From positions 586,298,471 to 586,362,470 of the forward strand of contig NC_053390.1 of assembly GCF_905171765.1 (NCBI RefSeq): a DNA stretch of 64,000 nucleotides, given 5' to 3'. Under the pieces are notes generated by a model, which searched no databases, was not told the origin of the DNA, and saw only the letters and a list, made by a program, of their open reading frames with translations. This document shows positions 21,443 through 32,486 of this stretch, in pieces; the first letter of the stretch is position 1, and every line of letters begins with the position of its first letter. The stretch comes from Bufo bufo. Its lineage: Eukaryota; Chordata; Amphibia; Anura; Bufonidae. The translations under genes and the position numbers were made by a program.

Positions 21443-21757
21443 TTAAAGGGGTTGTCCAGCTTTTACTAAAGTGATAGTCTATCCTTATAGGCCATCACTA
21501 GCTGATCGGTAAGGGTCTGACACCCACCACCTCCAATAATCAGCTGTTTGAGTGTAGCTCTAGTGCCGGAAGTTGGCACCAGAATTATAAGGCTCCATCA
21601 ACTGAGTAGTGAAGGGAGCTCATTACCACAATGGGAGCAATGCTGCAGTAACAAGCTCTGTCTAGGACACAGAAAAGCTGATTGGGTTCAGGGTGTCAGA
21701 ACTTCACCGATCCTGACGATAGGCCATCACTTAGTATAGGCTGGACAACCCCTTTAA
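21443..21757. repeat. TTAA MITE nested in family A
   Basis: TTAA borders and termini TTAAAGGGGTTGTCCAGC / GCTGGACAACCCCTTTAA, perfectly inverted over 18 bp. Removing it with one TTAA rejoins GCAGGAATTTAAATGAATAAATT, the continuous sequence seen in the solo family A copy, which proves the insertion. Confidence 0.85.
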
Positions 21758-22175
21758 ATGAATAAATTACAACTTATGTTGAATCTTTTCCCAAAAAACT
21801 ATATATCAATCTGCTCAGCTCCCCCTGCTCTATAACATGCTGCCTGCAGATTACATTCTCATGGTGACAGGTTCTCTTTAATGCTGTTCTGAAGTGCGCG
21901 GCATCCATGTATGCATGCTTTTTAGGTCAAGCTGCTTGCTTTTTGAATTAACTATAATTATTATAATTGTAAGTCAGTGTGAAAACGACAACTGAATCTG
22001 AGACCATGGGAAGTGATTGATTTGCGGATTCAAATCCATAAATAATAGATGCAAAAATATAATTGGTAGAAATACTTTTCAAAGTCGGTTTAAATATTTC
22101 GGTGACTATCGGCGACCAGAAAGCAATAATGTGGTCTTCAAATCATGGCCACCCTTGGTCCACTATATAACACAG

Positions 22176-22351
22176 TGGGGGAGATTTATCAAACTGGTGT
22201 AAAGTAGAACTGGCTTAGTTGCCTATAGTAACCAATCAGATTCCACCTTTCATTTTCCAAAGGAGCAATGAAAATTGAAAGGTGGAATCTAATTGGTTGC
22301 TATGGGCAACTAAGCCAGTTCTACTTTACACCAGTTTGATAAATGTTCCCC
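22176..22351. repeat. Small foldback MITE
   Basis: GGGGAGATTTATCAAACTGG at the left and CCAGTTTGATAAATGTTCCC at the right, with arms complementary throughout (AAGTAGAACTGGCTTAGTTG / CAACTAAGCCAGTTCTACTT) around a loop near 22258. About 175 bp. Confidence 0.85.
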
Positions 22352-22666
22352 AGTGTTACAGATAGACTACAATGTGCAGAGAGAACAAATACCCCATCCT
22401 CATGCTATCTATCTCTCTTAACCTTTGCTGGAGCGATCTCACTTCTTGGATTTCGTTCAGTTAGTGATACGTGTTCTCTGCATTCTGGGATCATTTTCAC
22501 ATTTTTTTTTTTACTGCGCGCAGCAGTATTTATCCGGCCACTCCTCAGTATATTTGCTGGGTTGTGGCCAGATCTCCGCCATTCCCATTATAGTAAATGG
22601 GGTCGGATGGAATTCCAGCAGCACACGGCAGTGACAGATCTGGCAGACTGTTCCCGGCCGGATCCG

Positions 22667-23215
22667 TTACATAGGAGTGCAGGTGCCATCTACTGCATTA
22701 TCTGTACTCAAACAGTTATCACTGTGTTATCTGTGGTGTTACATAGGACTGCAGGTGACATCTACTACATTATCTGTACTCAGACACTTATCACTGTGTT
22801 GTCTGCAGTGTTATATAGGACTACAGGTGTCATCTCTTGCATTATCTGTACTCAGAATTATTACTGTGTTATCTGTGGTGTTACATAGGACTGCTAGTAA
22901 CATCTACTACATCTACAAGAGGACACAGTTTTAAATTAGAGGGGCAAAGGTTTAAAAGTAATATAAGGAAGTATTACTTTACTGAGAGAGTAGTGGATGC
23001 ATGGAATAGCCTTCCTGCAGAAGTGGTAGCTGCAAATACAGTGAAGGGGTTTAAGCATGCATGGGATAGGCATAAGGCCATCCTTCATATAAGATAGGGC
23101 CGGGGGCTATCCATAGTATTCAGTATATTGGGCAGACTAGATGGGCCAAATGGTTCTTATCTGCCGACACATTCTATGTTTCTATACTCTGTACTCAGTT
23201 ATCACTGTGTTGTTA
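22667..23215. repeat. 72-bp minisatellite interrupted by a LINE
   Basis: Units start at 22667, 22739, 22811 and 22881 (TTACATAGGACTGCAGGTG...CATTATCTGTACTCAG... CACTGTGTTATCTG). The fourth unit stops at CATCTACTACAT and resumes after 23186 with CTCTGTACTCAGTTATCACTGTG. The array was therefore split by the LINE tail at about 22914-23186. The 181-codon open frame over it is an artefact of the repeat. Confidence 0.85.
22914..23186 (+). mobile_element. 5'-truncated CR1/L2-type LINE, 3' end of ORF2
   Basis: The translated frame within 22930-23097 includes YYFTERVVDAWNSLPAEVV, the conserved extreme C-terminus of CR1/L2/Rex reverse transcriptases (consensus RVVxxWNSLPxxVV), and ends at a stop at 23095. 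A short 3' UTR with GGGCAGACTAGATGGGCC and the end ATTCTATGTTTCTAT follows. The insertion splits the minisatellite. Dead on arrival copy. Confidence 0.85.
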
Positions 23216-23871
23216 CATAAATGTCTGATTAGCGGGGATCCAGTGCCCCTACAAATCATTACACTGAAGGGCCCATGGCGGTCCTGTTAGTTCTGCATCC
23301 CTTTCATCCATGTACATATGGATGTAGATGGGCTTTTCCACTTAAAAAAGACAAGATGTAGTGTTCACCACAGTCGTCATATTGGAGGAGCCATTATATC
23401 TGCAGAAACAAATAAAAAGGGGGCGCAGGACTTGCAGGAACCTGGAGCTCCTTTCCCTGTGATGATTGGTGGGGGGCCTGGAGTTCAGACTCCCATAATC
23501 GGTTTTGAGGGCCTACAATATTGATGTTCACAATATAGTTTGGTGCAATGTTCATGTGTGTTAAGTCCTATTTATACTGTGAAGTTTATTCAAAGCCATG
23601 TGGATGAGATTTCTCAAAATCGTATCCACTTTGCTAGTACGTAGACACTGTGGAATTGCTGTAACACATATCCATGCGGCAAATCTGCACCCTAATATTT
23701 CCATGTAGCCATAAGGTTGGCCCTCAGAATCAGTTCCTCTGGGGGGCTCTAGGCAACTTAGTCTGACACTGTACAAGTTCCAACATTTACATTGCAAACC
23801 TTATTAGACAGCATAGAAGAAATGTGCAGCTTTGTAACATTTTTAAGATATAAGGTGTTTGTTTGACATAC
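23216..23871. other. Non-coding; downstream of the candidate exon
   Basis: No repeat recognised. On the minus strand this would be intron following the exon at 23872-24047. Confidence 0.4.
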
Positions 23872-24047
23872 CAAATCAGTCTTGGAAGAGTCCTGGTATT
23901 CAGTGGTGAAACTAGCTGGAGATCTGTTCATGCCGTTACTGTCGCTTGCTTGTTTCGGTGACTGAGCATGTTGCCTGTAGGTAGCGCTCTTTGGAGTCCA
24001 GCAGAAGAGGTTGATTGACTCACGCACACATCGCTCTATGTCAATTT
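23872..24047 (-). CDS. Candidate host-gene coding exon (unassigned)
   Basis: A 176-bp open segment, bordered on the minus strand by a pyrimidine-containing acceptor TTTCATGTTATCTGCAG just before it and by the donor G|GTATGT just after it. It encodes two bases of a split codon plus 58 codons, with balanced, non-repetitive composition (motifs [33 protein letters not shown], rich in Ser, Thr and Gln). The frame stays open from 24078 to 23758 across both borders, so openness alone is weak evidence; the two splice signals in phase carry it. I do not recognise the protein. If real, the gene runs on the minus strand and the rest of the window is intron or flank. No second exon was recognised. A chance frame in unique DNA is the alternative. 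Confidence 0.4.
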
Positions 24048-24790
24048 CTGCAGATAACATGAAATGATACAACAACATGTTATATAAAATTGAGTCTGCC
24101 CTTCTGAATAAGAACCCAATCGTTTTACTGGCCTGTTCAATATATTAGAACAAGAGAAAGTAAAATAACCTTAGAATATAGTTGCTACTGGGTCAACAAA
24201 GGTGATATAAAGAAGAATGACTCCTGATTCTTGCATGATTTCCTTAAGCATGTAACAAATGTGTTCCATGAATGTTTTGTAGGGCTTGATCATGGGTAGG
24301 CCAGGAGGGTCAATAGAGAAAAACTGCTTTTTTCCAAGTTGCATTCTTGTTGCATGGCATTGTTCCTGGTTACTAATCATGGCCTTGTTCTGATCTGTTA
24401 CAAGTTGTGGTCACATAGTATGGCCTGAGCAAATCCTAGAACCATTTGATTCTCCAATTTCTCTATCTCCTTCAAGTTCTAAACGTCTTGATTATACAAC
24501 TATGGACCAGCTAATGTTATTAGTAACATGTTTCATTACCTTGTGTTTTTTTAAATTTTGGGCCTATATATTTATTTTTCTTGGTCCTGGCATGCATAAT
24601 TTATCCTGCAGATACAGCTTTCAGATATCATAGTTATGAATACTATTCTATGGGGGTGAAAATTAGCCCTCCCTTTGGACATGGTGCCTGAATGGCATCC
24701 AAGTCCATTAACTTATCTAAATTGTCAGACATGCCCATACACATATAGTATAAGGTGGTACACTAGCCATAAATCTGTTCACCCCCACAG
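24048..24790. other. No supported gene
   Basis: A 69-codon minus-strand frame (24171-24380) has no recognised motif. Otherwise unique AT-rich DNA. Confidence 0.4.
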
Positions 24791-26065
24791 CTAAAAGGGA
24801 ATTATAGATACAAACGCAAAAACACAAATGCAATCGCACTCTGCAACCAGCACTCTGCCCTGCCTCTATGCTGGATGTTGAATGAGGCATTGGTGTACAT
24901 TTTGGCCAAAGCGTAATAAGCCACTCACCACGTCAAGGTCGCCTCCATGAGTGGTCCCTAACACTAGTTCCTACCTGTTATGGGCCATGACAGCCACACA
25001 AAGTCCAGGGAGCGCAGGTACAGCATGCACGCCAAGCACACTCTGCTTTTAACCCCGTCCGGTGCCATTACAGCTTTCATCGGATCCAGGGATGCAAGTA
25101 CCAACATGCATGCTGAGCCCACTATATACTTCTCCTGGAGCCAAATGGCTACTGGTAGGTGCTATATAAGCAGATTCAGTTTTATACTGACTTTAAAACC
25201 AGTCTCCAGGGCAGACTAACTGGTCAGGTGTGCATGGCTGCTTGGAGATCGCCACGCCTCCAATATATACTACAAAGAAAAAAAAAAATATTTGGGACCA
25301 CTCATGGAGGCGACCTTGACGTGGTGAGTGGCTTATTACGCTTTGGCCAAAATGTACACCAATGCCTCATTCAACATCCAGCATAGAGGCTGGGCAGAGT
25401 GCTGGTTGCAGAGTGCGATTGCATTTGTGTTTTTGCGTTTGTATCTGTATTTCGCCATAGCAATGTGCACCTGCATACAGGGTTGTGCTGGCTGAACCCC
25501 CCACATTTTTTTCTTTGTAGTATATATTGGAGGCGTGGCGATCTCCAAGCAGCCATGCACATCTGACCAGTTAGTCTGCCCTGGAGGCGGGTTTTAAAGT
25601 CAGTATAAAACTGAGTCTGCTTATATAGCACCTACCAGTAGCCATTTGGCTCCAGGAGAAGTATATAGTGGGCTCAGCATGCATGTTGGTACTTGCATCC
25701 CTGGATCCGATGAAAGCTGTAATGGCACCGGACGGGGTTAAAAGCAGAGTGTGCTTGGTGTGCATGTTGTACCTGCGCTCCCTGGACTTTGTGTGGCTGT
25801 CATGGCCCATAACAGGTAGGAACTAGTGTTAGGGACCACTCATGGAGGAGACCTTGACGTGGTGAGTGGCTTATTACGCTTTGGCCAAAATGTACACCAA
25901 TGCCTCATTCAACATCCAGCATAGAGGCAGGGCAGAGTGCTGGTTGCAGAGTGCGATTGCATTTGTGTTTTTGCGTTTGTATCTGTATTTCGCCATTGCA
26001 ATGTGCACCTGCATACAGGGTTGTGCTGGCTGAACCCCTCACATTTTTTTCTAAAAGAGAATTAT
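24791..26065 (+). mobile_element. Composite retroposed element: inverted plus tandem copies
   Basis: Bounded by CTAAAAGGGAATTAT (24791-24805) and CTAAAAGAGAATTAT (26051-26065), a 15-bp target duplication with one mismatch. Inside, a unit U (about 546 bp, best copy 25505-26050, starting TTTGTAGTATATATTGGAGG and ending CACATTTTTTT) occurs three times. The first is inverted and truncated (24806-25285), the second is a 3' piece only (25290-25505), the third complete. Inverted plus tandem 5'-truncated copies with a variable-length duplication are known for Penelope-like elements and for twin-primed LINEs. No coding region is recognised in U. Confidence 0.75.
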
Positions 26066-26417
26066 GCTTTCTCTGAAAGTCTTCTCAGGATAAAATCAGG
26101 TGGAAATTCATAGCTTGTTCCATGCAAACAGGGCAACACAAGCCTCTGTTCTAGAGATCATCAGTGACCCCAGTAGTCAAGCCCCTGCCGATCAGACACT
26201 TATGCCCTATCCTATGGAGAACCCCTTACATGCTAAAATAGGCTTGGTATTTGAGGAGTTCAACAACAGTACAGTTCTGAGTTCCCGAGAAACCAGGATA
26301 TAATTTTCTAGTTTATGAACCTTCATGTCACTAACATTCTGAAAGTTGATGGTTAATCACTGTATTGTATGTCGTAGACTATCATACTACATATGTTACA
26401 TTATTTAATACCATCAA

Positions 26418-26783
26418 CAGGCGAAACTCGAAAAATTTGAATATCTTGCAAAAGTCCATTTATTTCAGTAATGCAAATTAAAAGGAATTGTATTAATGCA
26501 ACTTAAAATTAGAATTTTGTGAAAAGGTTCAATATTCTAGGCTCAAAGTGTCACACTCTAGTCAGCTAATTAATCCATTATCCCTGAGCAAAGGGTACCT
26601 CAAAATTGTGACTTTGGGGTTTCATAAGCTATAAGCCATAATCATCCAAATTAAAACAAATAAAGGCTTGAAATATCTCTTTGCATGTAATGAGTCTATC
26701 TCATATATTAGTTTCACCTTTTAAGTTGCATTACTGAAATAAATGAACTTTGCACGATATTCTAATTTTTCGAGTTTCACCTG
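26418..26783. mobile_element. Tc1/mariner-type MITE
   Basis: Left CAGGCGAAACTCGAAAAATT, right AATTTTTCGAGTTTCACCTG, followed by TA; complementarity continues inwards (TTATTTCAGTAATGCAA / TTGCATTACTGAAATAA). Left flank is AA instead of TA, one change. Internal deletion derivative of a Tc1-like transposon, 366 bp, no transposase. Confidence 0.75.
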
Positions 26784-27639
26784 TATGTAGGCACTCGAAA
26801 GGGCTAAGGCCAAAAGGCTATGATTAATATTTCTTTTTTTAAATAAAAAATACTCCTACATATTCTTCAAAGGTTTGTGGGCTGGATTAACCTTAATCAA
26901 CTTGTAACATTTGTGGCACCTAATAAGACAAATTATGTAGCGAGAGTGACATTTCAATTACAATCTGGAGCAGTTTTAAACATCGTTCCAGCTGATTGGC
27001 CTTTTCAATTAAATTACTAAAGAAGTGCTCTTTTTCTTACAAATTACAATGTATTCACATGATTCTACCGGAGTAAAATGGCAACACTAAATCGTGTTCT
27101 TTTTTCTAACATCACTAATAAAAAACATACATAATACAAATGGCTTCTACAGACCAAAACTAAGGGGATATTTATCAAATTTATCAACAGAAATCTATGG
27201 CTGCATCAAGCTGCCACAGAATTAATTCTGGCACATGGACTGCAGGAGTAGGCACCTAATTTATGACAATGTCTGCTCCTCACCCTAAATAAGGTGCATC
27301 CTTCAGCAGCAAGGTGAAATGCTGGTCTTTGATATATGTCCCCCTGAGTATATTTAGTTATGGGCCTATGAGGAGGTACCAAACTCTTCCTGACCCCAGG
27401 AGTACATCTACAGAGAAGTTCGGTCTTTAAAAATGAGCACATCGGACGCCATAGCCGCTGGGTTTTTGTTGTTTTAAACACCAGATACCCGGGACTAATG
27501 TCTGTGATCAGAGTTAACCCTTCTGATGCCACGGTCAATTGTGATCTCTACATCTGAGGCAGCTTTTAGGGCAGCTGATCACTCCCTGTGGTAGCCTCCA
27601 TCCCCCTTTCCCCATAATAAAAATTTAAAAAAGTTAAAA
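26784..27639. other. No supported gene
   Basis: Unique-looking DNA; a 110-codon minus-strand frame (27206-27538) shows no motif and no splice context. Confidence 0.4.
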
Positions 27640-28110
27640 TAATTTGCACTGCCACGCAAAACCATACCGTTCCAAACTATTAAAATCTAAACAAATTCAT
27701 CCCATACAGTGAACATTGTAACAGAAAAAAATAATTAAAGGGCTGAATACCTGTTATTTCATTGCTTCACCTCCCAAAAAATTTAATAAAAACTGATTAA
27801 AAAATTCATACACACTCCAAAATGGTATCACTGAAAACTACAAAAAATTAGCCTTCAAATGAACCCCAAAATCCGTAAAAACTATGTCAGAATTGTGTTT
27901 CTTTTTCCAATTTCACTCCATTTGGAATTTGTTTCCAGCTTCCACCTATATGGTATGCAATATTAAATGATGCCATTAGAAAGTGTGACTTGTTCCACAA
28001 AAACATGCACTCATATGTGAATGGAAAAATAAAAAAAGTTATGGAACCTGAAAAGCAGGGAGTAAAGAATAAAAGTGTAAAAATGGAAACTCCCTGGGTC
28101 TTAAAAGAGC
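27640..28110. repeat. Diverged relative of the foldback-P centre
   Basis: Shares with 62760-62960 the order GTGAACA-(TT)GTAACAGAAAAAA, CACTCCAAAATGGTA(C/T)CA(A/C)T(A/G)AAAACTAC and AAAAAAGTTATGG. An old dispersed copy of that family. Confidence 0.5.
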
Positions 28111-28462
28111 TAAAAGAGTATTCTAGGACTTTGCTACTGAGGACCTCTCCTTAGGAGAGGTCATCAATACCTGATAAATGGGGTATATAACACACTGCAC
28201 GGTCTGAACTACACAGTGCCATCCAATGTGTAGTGGACGGAGCTGGTTACTGCAGCACTGCTCCCTTTCACTCAAATAGGAGTTGTGCTGTGAATCAGTT
28301 TGGTTCAATACACAGTGGATGGAGCCATGTAGCTCTGGTAATGGAGCTACTCAGGAGCAACTGATTGATGGGTGTGGGTTGTCAAACCCCTACCAGATAC
28401 TGATGGCCTATCCTGATGATAGGCCATGAATAGTAAAATCCTGGGGAACCCCTTTAAAAGGT
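28111..28462. repeat. Family C MITE copy
   Basis: GAGGTCATCAATACCTGATAA at the left, CTGATGGCCTATCCTGATGA and GGGGAACCCCTTTAAA at the right, with the internal GTGTAGTGGA / GGAGCTGGTTACTGCAGCAC block found in other family C copies. Confidence 0.6.
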
Positions 28463-28469
28463 TTGGCCA

Positions 28470-28960
28470 CTTTCTGGTTTCTGTTGACCAATGTGTATGT
28501 AAGATGACTATATGGGACTTACTAATATAGCCTTTGTTGAAATTCTGCACCATTTTCTATATTTCATAAGGTATACTCCCTTGTTAACAAAGTCTTTTGT
28601 GCATCCACACAGAGGTCCTGTCCATAAGATGGCTGCTGATGGAGGGTCAATTGACCAGGGAAATCACCTCCATGTGATGCGTCCTCCATTTAAATACACT
28701 GCACCTACCATAGTACTTGTTCTTTTGGGAGTTTAGTGCAGTACAGTGTGTTTGAATGGAGGAGACATCACACGGAGAGGACCCTCCATCACTGGCCATC
28801 TTATGAACATGACCTCTGTGTGGACAGTACAGAAGACTTTGTAAAAAAGGAAGCATACATAATTAAATATAGAAAATTGTGCAGAATTTCAACAAAGGCT
28901 GTATTAGGAAGTCCCATATAATCATGATACACAATTGGTCAACAGGCTTGCCTTTGGGAG
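28470..28960. repeat. Foldback element
   Basis: Left arm blocks TTGACCAATGTGTAT, ATATGGGACTTACTAATATA, CTTTGTTGAAATTCTGCAC and ATGGCTGCTGATGGAGG have complements in the right arm (ATACACAATTGGTCAA, AGTCCCATATAA, GTGCAGAATTTCAACAAAG). Centre near 28715. Non-coding. Confidence 0.75.
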
Positions 28961-29455
28961 GCAGTGAAATCACATGACCAAGCTCCTGGTTTATCACTTG
29001 CTTGTATGACATCCTACACACCGAACATGTGGTTTTCTCCCCTCTCCTCAGAATGTCACACATCACATAATTGTTATCTCCACTGTTCCCTGACTCTCCC
29101 CTTCCTGTCTCTGGTTGGGGTGGGTTTCTCATGCTGAGCAGCAGTCATTGAGCATCGGAACAGCAGAGTATCTATGTTGTCTATAAAGGCAGCTACAAGA
29201 AGGCCGCGGCTCTCACAGTAATGGCAGGGCCTTCTTAAACAGCTGATCAGTACCAGGTATCGGACCACACCGATCAGATACTGATGACCAATTCTGAGTA
29301 TAGGTGATCAGTTAAAAAGTCTTGAAAAACTATTTTAATCCCAAAGAAAGCAAGCTCTGGCAGCATCAAAACAAATGTGCTGTACAGAGCTAAGAAAATA
29401 ATATAAATGTATTACTTTTGAGCTATGATGGTATCCATATGGTGAGCATTCAGAC
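28961..29455. other. Family C fragment, otherwise nothing
   Basis: 29230-29310 holds CAGCTGATCAGTACCAGGTATCGG and GATCAGATACTGATGACC, the inner blocks of family C. No gene. Confidence 0.4.
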
Positions 29456-29970
29456 ACATATACCGTATTTTCTCCCTATAGGATGCACTCCCCCCCACCA
29501 AGAGGGAGGACCAGGAAGTAGTCAGTGCGCTCTGTGACCTCTTGCTGTGCGGTGTTGTGTCACAGAGCAGCAGGAAGACCAGGAAGAGCATGGCTGTCAG
29601 GAGTGGCGGGGGCCAGAGCAGGAGAGGCAAGTTGATTTTTTTTTTTGTCTGCACTGTGGTCTGATCTGAGATCTGAATTGGGGGGGGGGGGGGGGGGGTC
29701 TTATACACACGCGGACTTTGATCTGAGTTTTCAATGGGGGTCTTATGCACATTGGGGCCCTGATCTGAGGTCTGAATGGTGGTCATATTCACATTAGGGA
29801 TCTGAGGTCTTATTCACATTGGGGGTCTGATCTGAAGTCTGATTAATATTTGGGGGTCTGATTGGGGCTCTGAGCTGAGGTCTGAGGAAAAGTATTTTTT
29901 TTCTTATTTTCCTCCTCTAAAACCTAGGTGAGTCTCATGGGCAGTTGCGTCTTATAGCACAAAAAATATG
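29456..29970. repeat. MITE with CCGTATTTT...ATATGG ends and inner minisatellite
   Basis: Left ACCGTATTTTCTCCCTATAG, right GCGTCTTATAGCACAAAAAATATGGT are imperfect inverted termini. The inside is a degenerate 30-45-bp tandem repeat of CTGATCTGAGGTCTGAATGGGGG-type units (split reading 29655-29890) and includes a run of 19 G (29680-29698). Confidence 0.6.
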
Positions 29971-31158
29971 GTTAGTCCTTTCTGTATTGCTCATAAAACC
30001 CCTCTAAAGTCTCTGTTATCAGCAGTAGTAAGAATTATAAACACATGCTGGTTACACACTTCACTGACCTTTTATTTGGGAAAGCTGTTACAGAAGCCTA
30101 CCGATAGTTTTACAAATGCTCAGTTATTATCTATGGGCATAATCTTTTGCAGTGTCAATGTTTTCAAATGGAAAAGGCATATGTTACACTACTGTGACGC
30201 ATCAACGGTTTGGACTGCACCATTAAAAGGAAATGTGTTTGATACCAAAATATGTTGATTTTGGAAGGATTTAAATTCAGAAAAAGTGTGAGAAGTGATC
30301 CAATGTTTTCTGTCTGGCTATTGACCAGTAAGTAGTTAAAATCTGTCTCAAATCAAAAAGTATTCCACTTTTATGCATATTTTTCTCATTGAACATCTGC
30401 ATCAAATTAGACCTGCATATTCTAATTTTAGAACTAGCTGTAAATACGGTAAAGCCCTTTACAGTGTTTTTGATTGTTAATTGGTTTGATTGGTAATTTT
30501 TAACTCAATATTCATAGAAAACTTTTATTTAGAACTTTTGTTTATTTTTATTTTTTTATTTCAGCAGGACTGTACAACTGAACATTACATATTCTTCTGT
30601 AGCAGTCAGAACAGGCAAATAAAACTCCTATATAGATCGGCAATCCATTATTTAGTTTTTTGCTGCTATTAGGAAAAGATGCTATCTGATTGTGTAATAG
30701 ATTAGTAGAAATTGTATAACAGTATGATAGCTTTCTTGTTCTATTGATAGATAAAGATGCCAACAGAAGAGCATTGCACTTATCAGTGTAATGTGTGGTG
30801 CTCTAATTTTGTCAATCATCCACCTTCCCTCTCTGGCCACAGTGAATGGTCTGACTGAAAAAGTCGAACAAGGCTGTTAGGCCTGCTAAAAGTCCAAACA
30901 AAGAAGAAAGAGCCAGGACAGGAAGTGGAATACATGGAGAGACTTAAAAAAATGATATCCAGAAAATCACCCACCCATTTTTCTGTAAATTAGGCTGTTA
31001 ATATGCGAGAAATACTTTTTGTTGGTAGTATCCCTTTCTAACTCTTGAACTTCATTTCGAGAAGCTAGATCGCGCTGTATGATGTCATCTTTGTGAAGCA
31101 TCATCCTGTAGTCTATAGAAATCTGATTTCACCATAAATGGTCAACGTTTATTGTATG
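29971..31158. other. No supported gene
   Basis: AT-rich unique-looking sequence; 60-96-codon frames without motifs. Confidence 0.45.
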
Positions 31159-31389
31159 TAGGGCTACAGTAAACGATTATTTTAGTAATCAAGTATTCTA
31201 TCGATTATTTTTTACGATTAATCGAGTACTCTAATAAGAAAAAATGAATTAATAGACTGTTTTCCTTTATAAAACTCATCAGACCCCCTGCCATCAGTCC
31301 CCAAAACTCTTCGTTCCCCCCTGTGCGATCAGCCCAAGTGCATCAGTTTCCCCCAGTGCCATCAGCTCCACTATCCCCCAGTGCCTTCA

Positions 31390-31690
31390 GTATACCGATA
31401 CATTCACAAGACCAAAACAGGTCCACAAACAGGGATACAGGCCGTGTCCGTTCTGCATTTTGCAGAATGCAAACGGTCAGCAATATGATAGAAATGCCTA
31501 TTCTTGTCCGCAATTGCGAAGAAGAATAAGACATGCTCTATATTTTTGGCGGGGGCAGTGTAACAGAACTATGGATGTGGACAGCACACAGTGTTCTGTC
31601 CGTATCTTTTGTGGCCCCATTAAAATGAATGGGTCCGCACCTGTTCCCCAATTAGTGGACCCATAAATCCGGTGGTGTGAATGTACCCAA
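31390..31690. repeat. Family E repeat copy
   Basis: Carries the reverse complement of the blocks at 3330-3590 (TCCGTTCTGCATTTTGCAGA, GGACAGCACACAGTGTTCTG) and ends GGTGTGAATGTACCC; left end GATACATTCACAAGACC is the matching inverted terminus. Confidence 0.6.
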
Positions 31691-32486
31691 ATACTGTGCG
31701 ATCCTATGAGAGGAGCACAGGACCTGTCACGGACAGACGCTCACTGGTGGCTGTCTGGCCTTATATGCTGCCAACAGAGATTCAGATTGAGGTGCAGGGT
31801 CACTAGATTCTGCTGACCTCAGATAGGGCACATCTAGCTGGTACACCATAATACTGGGCACCGCTATAACTAATGACCAGAAACAATAGGGCACTAAGGA
31901 CAGCGCTATCTATGCCAGTGGGGAATTTACCACATGTAAGGCTGTACTTGTCATACACACAGGTCACCATATTGCTTGCGATCTCCAGAAGACCAGCTTA
32001 GCAGCCTGTGACTTGCAAGTAGAGCGCATAGGTCCAGGCACCATGGCTCTCAGCCTGAGCACCGGTCTCCTCCACAGGATGGTGCCACCTTCCTTCCCTA
32101 CCCATACATGCCAGCCTAGTGGCCCCGCTGGTACATTACAACCAGACCTAACCAGCCATGAACAGCAACATCCCATTCACTTTGTCATATATGAACGCGC
32201 TAGTCACCTGGTGGCATTTCTTCTTAAGCTGAGACGCGTCTAACCAGACCCCACACTTTCATGGCTGTGGCAGGGCACGTTTCCACTCTATATCTCGGGC
32301 ACAAGCAGCAATGAAGGAGGAACACTGAGCTGGTGTCACTGGCCACCTGAGGCTCTGAGATGCAGTTTAGAATTTCCAGCGCCGGGTCCTTGCTGTGAGC
32401 CTAAGGTGTCCTGTGCACTGCCTGCACTGTGCGGACTACAGCCTAGATGTCCGTGTAACTGCTTGCTCTCCGGTACTGAACATTGT

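Larger units (their letters stand above)
20488..21882. repeat. Family A MITE, copy split by three insertions
   Basis: Left end TTAAAGGGAACCTGTCATG with AGGCAGCATGCTATAGAGCAAG; right end CTATAACATGCTGCCTGCAG ... GGTGACAGGTTCTCTTTAA. The inside matches 582-950 (GAATGAGCAGGAATTTAAAT, ATAAATTACAACTT). Inserted into it are a LINE tail (20641-20752), a SINE (20808-21080) and a TTAA MITE (21443-21757). Confidence 0.75.

Noticed and set aside
22343..22888. 181-codon open frame
   Set aside because: Half of it lies in the 72-bp minisatellite (period divisible by three keeps all frames open); no domain.
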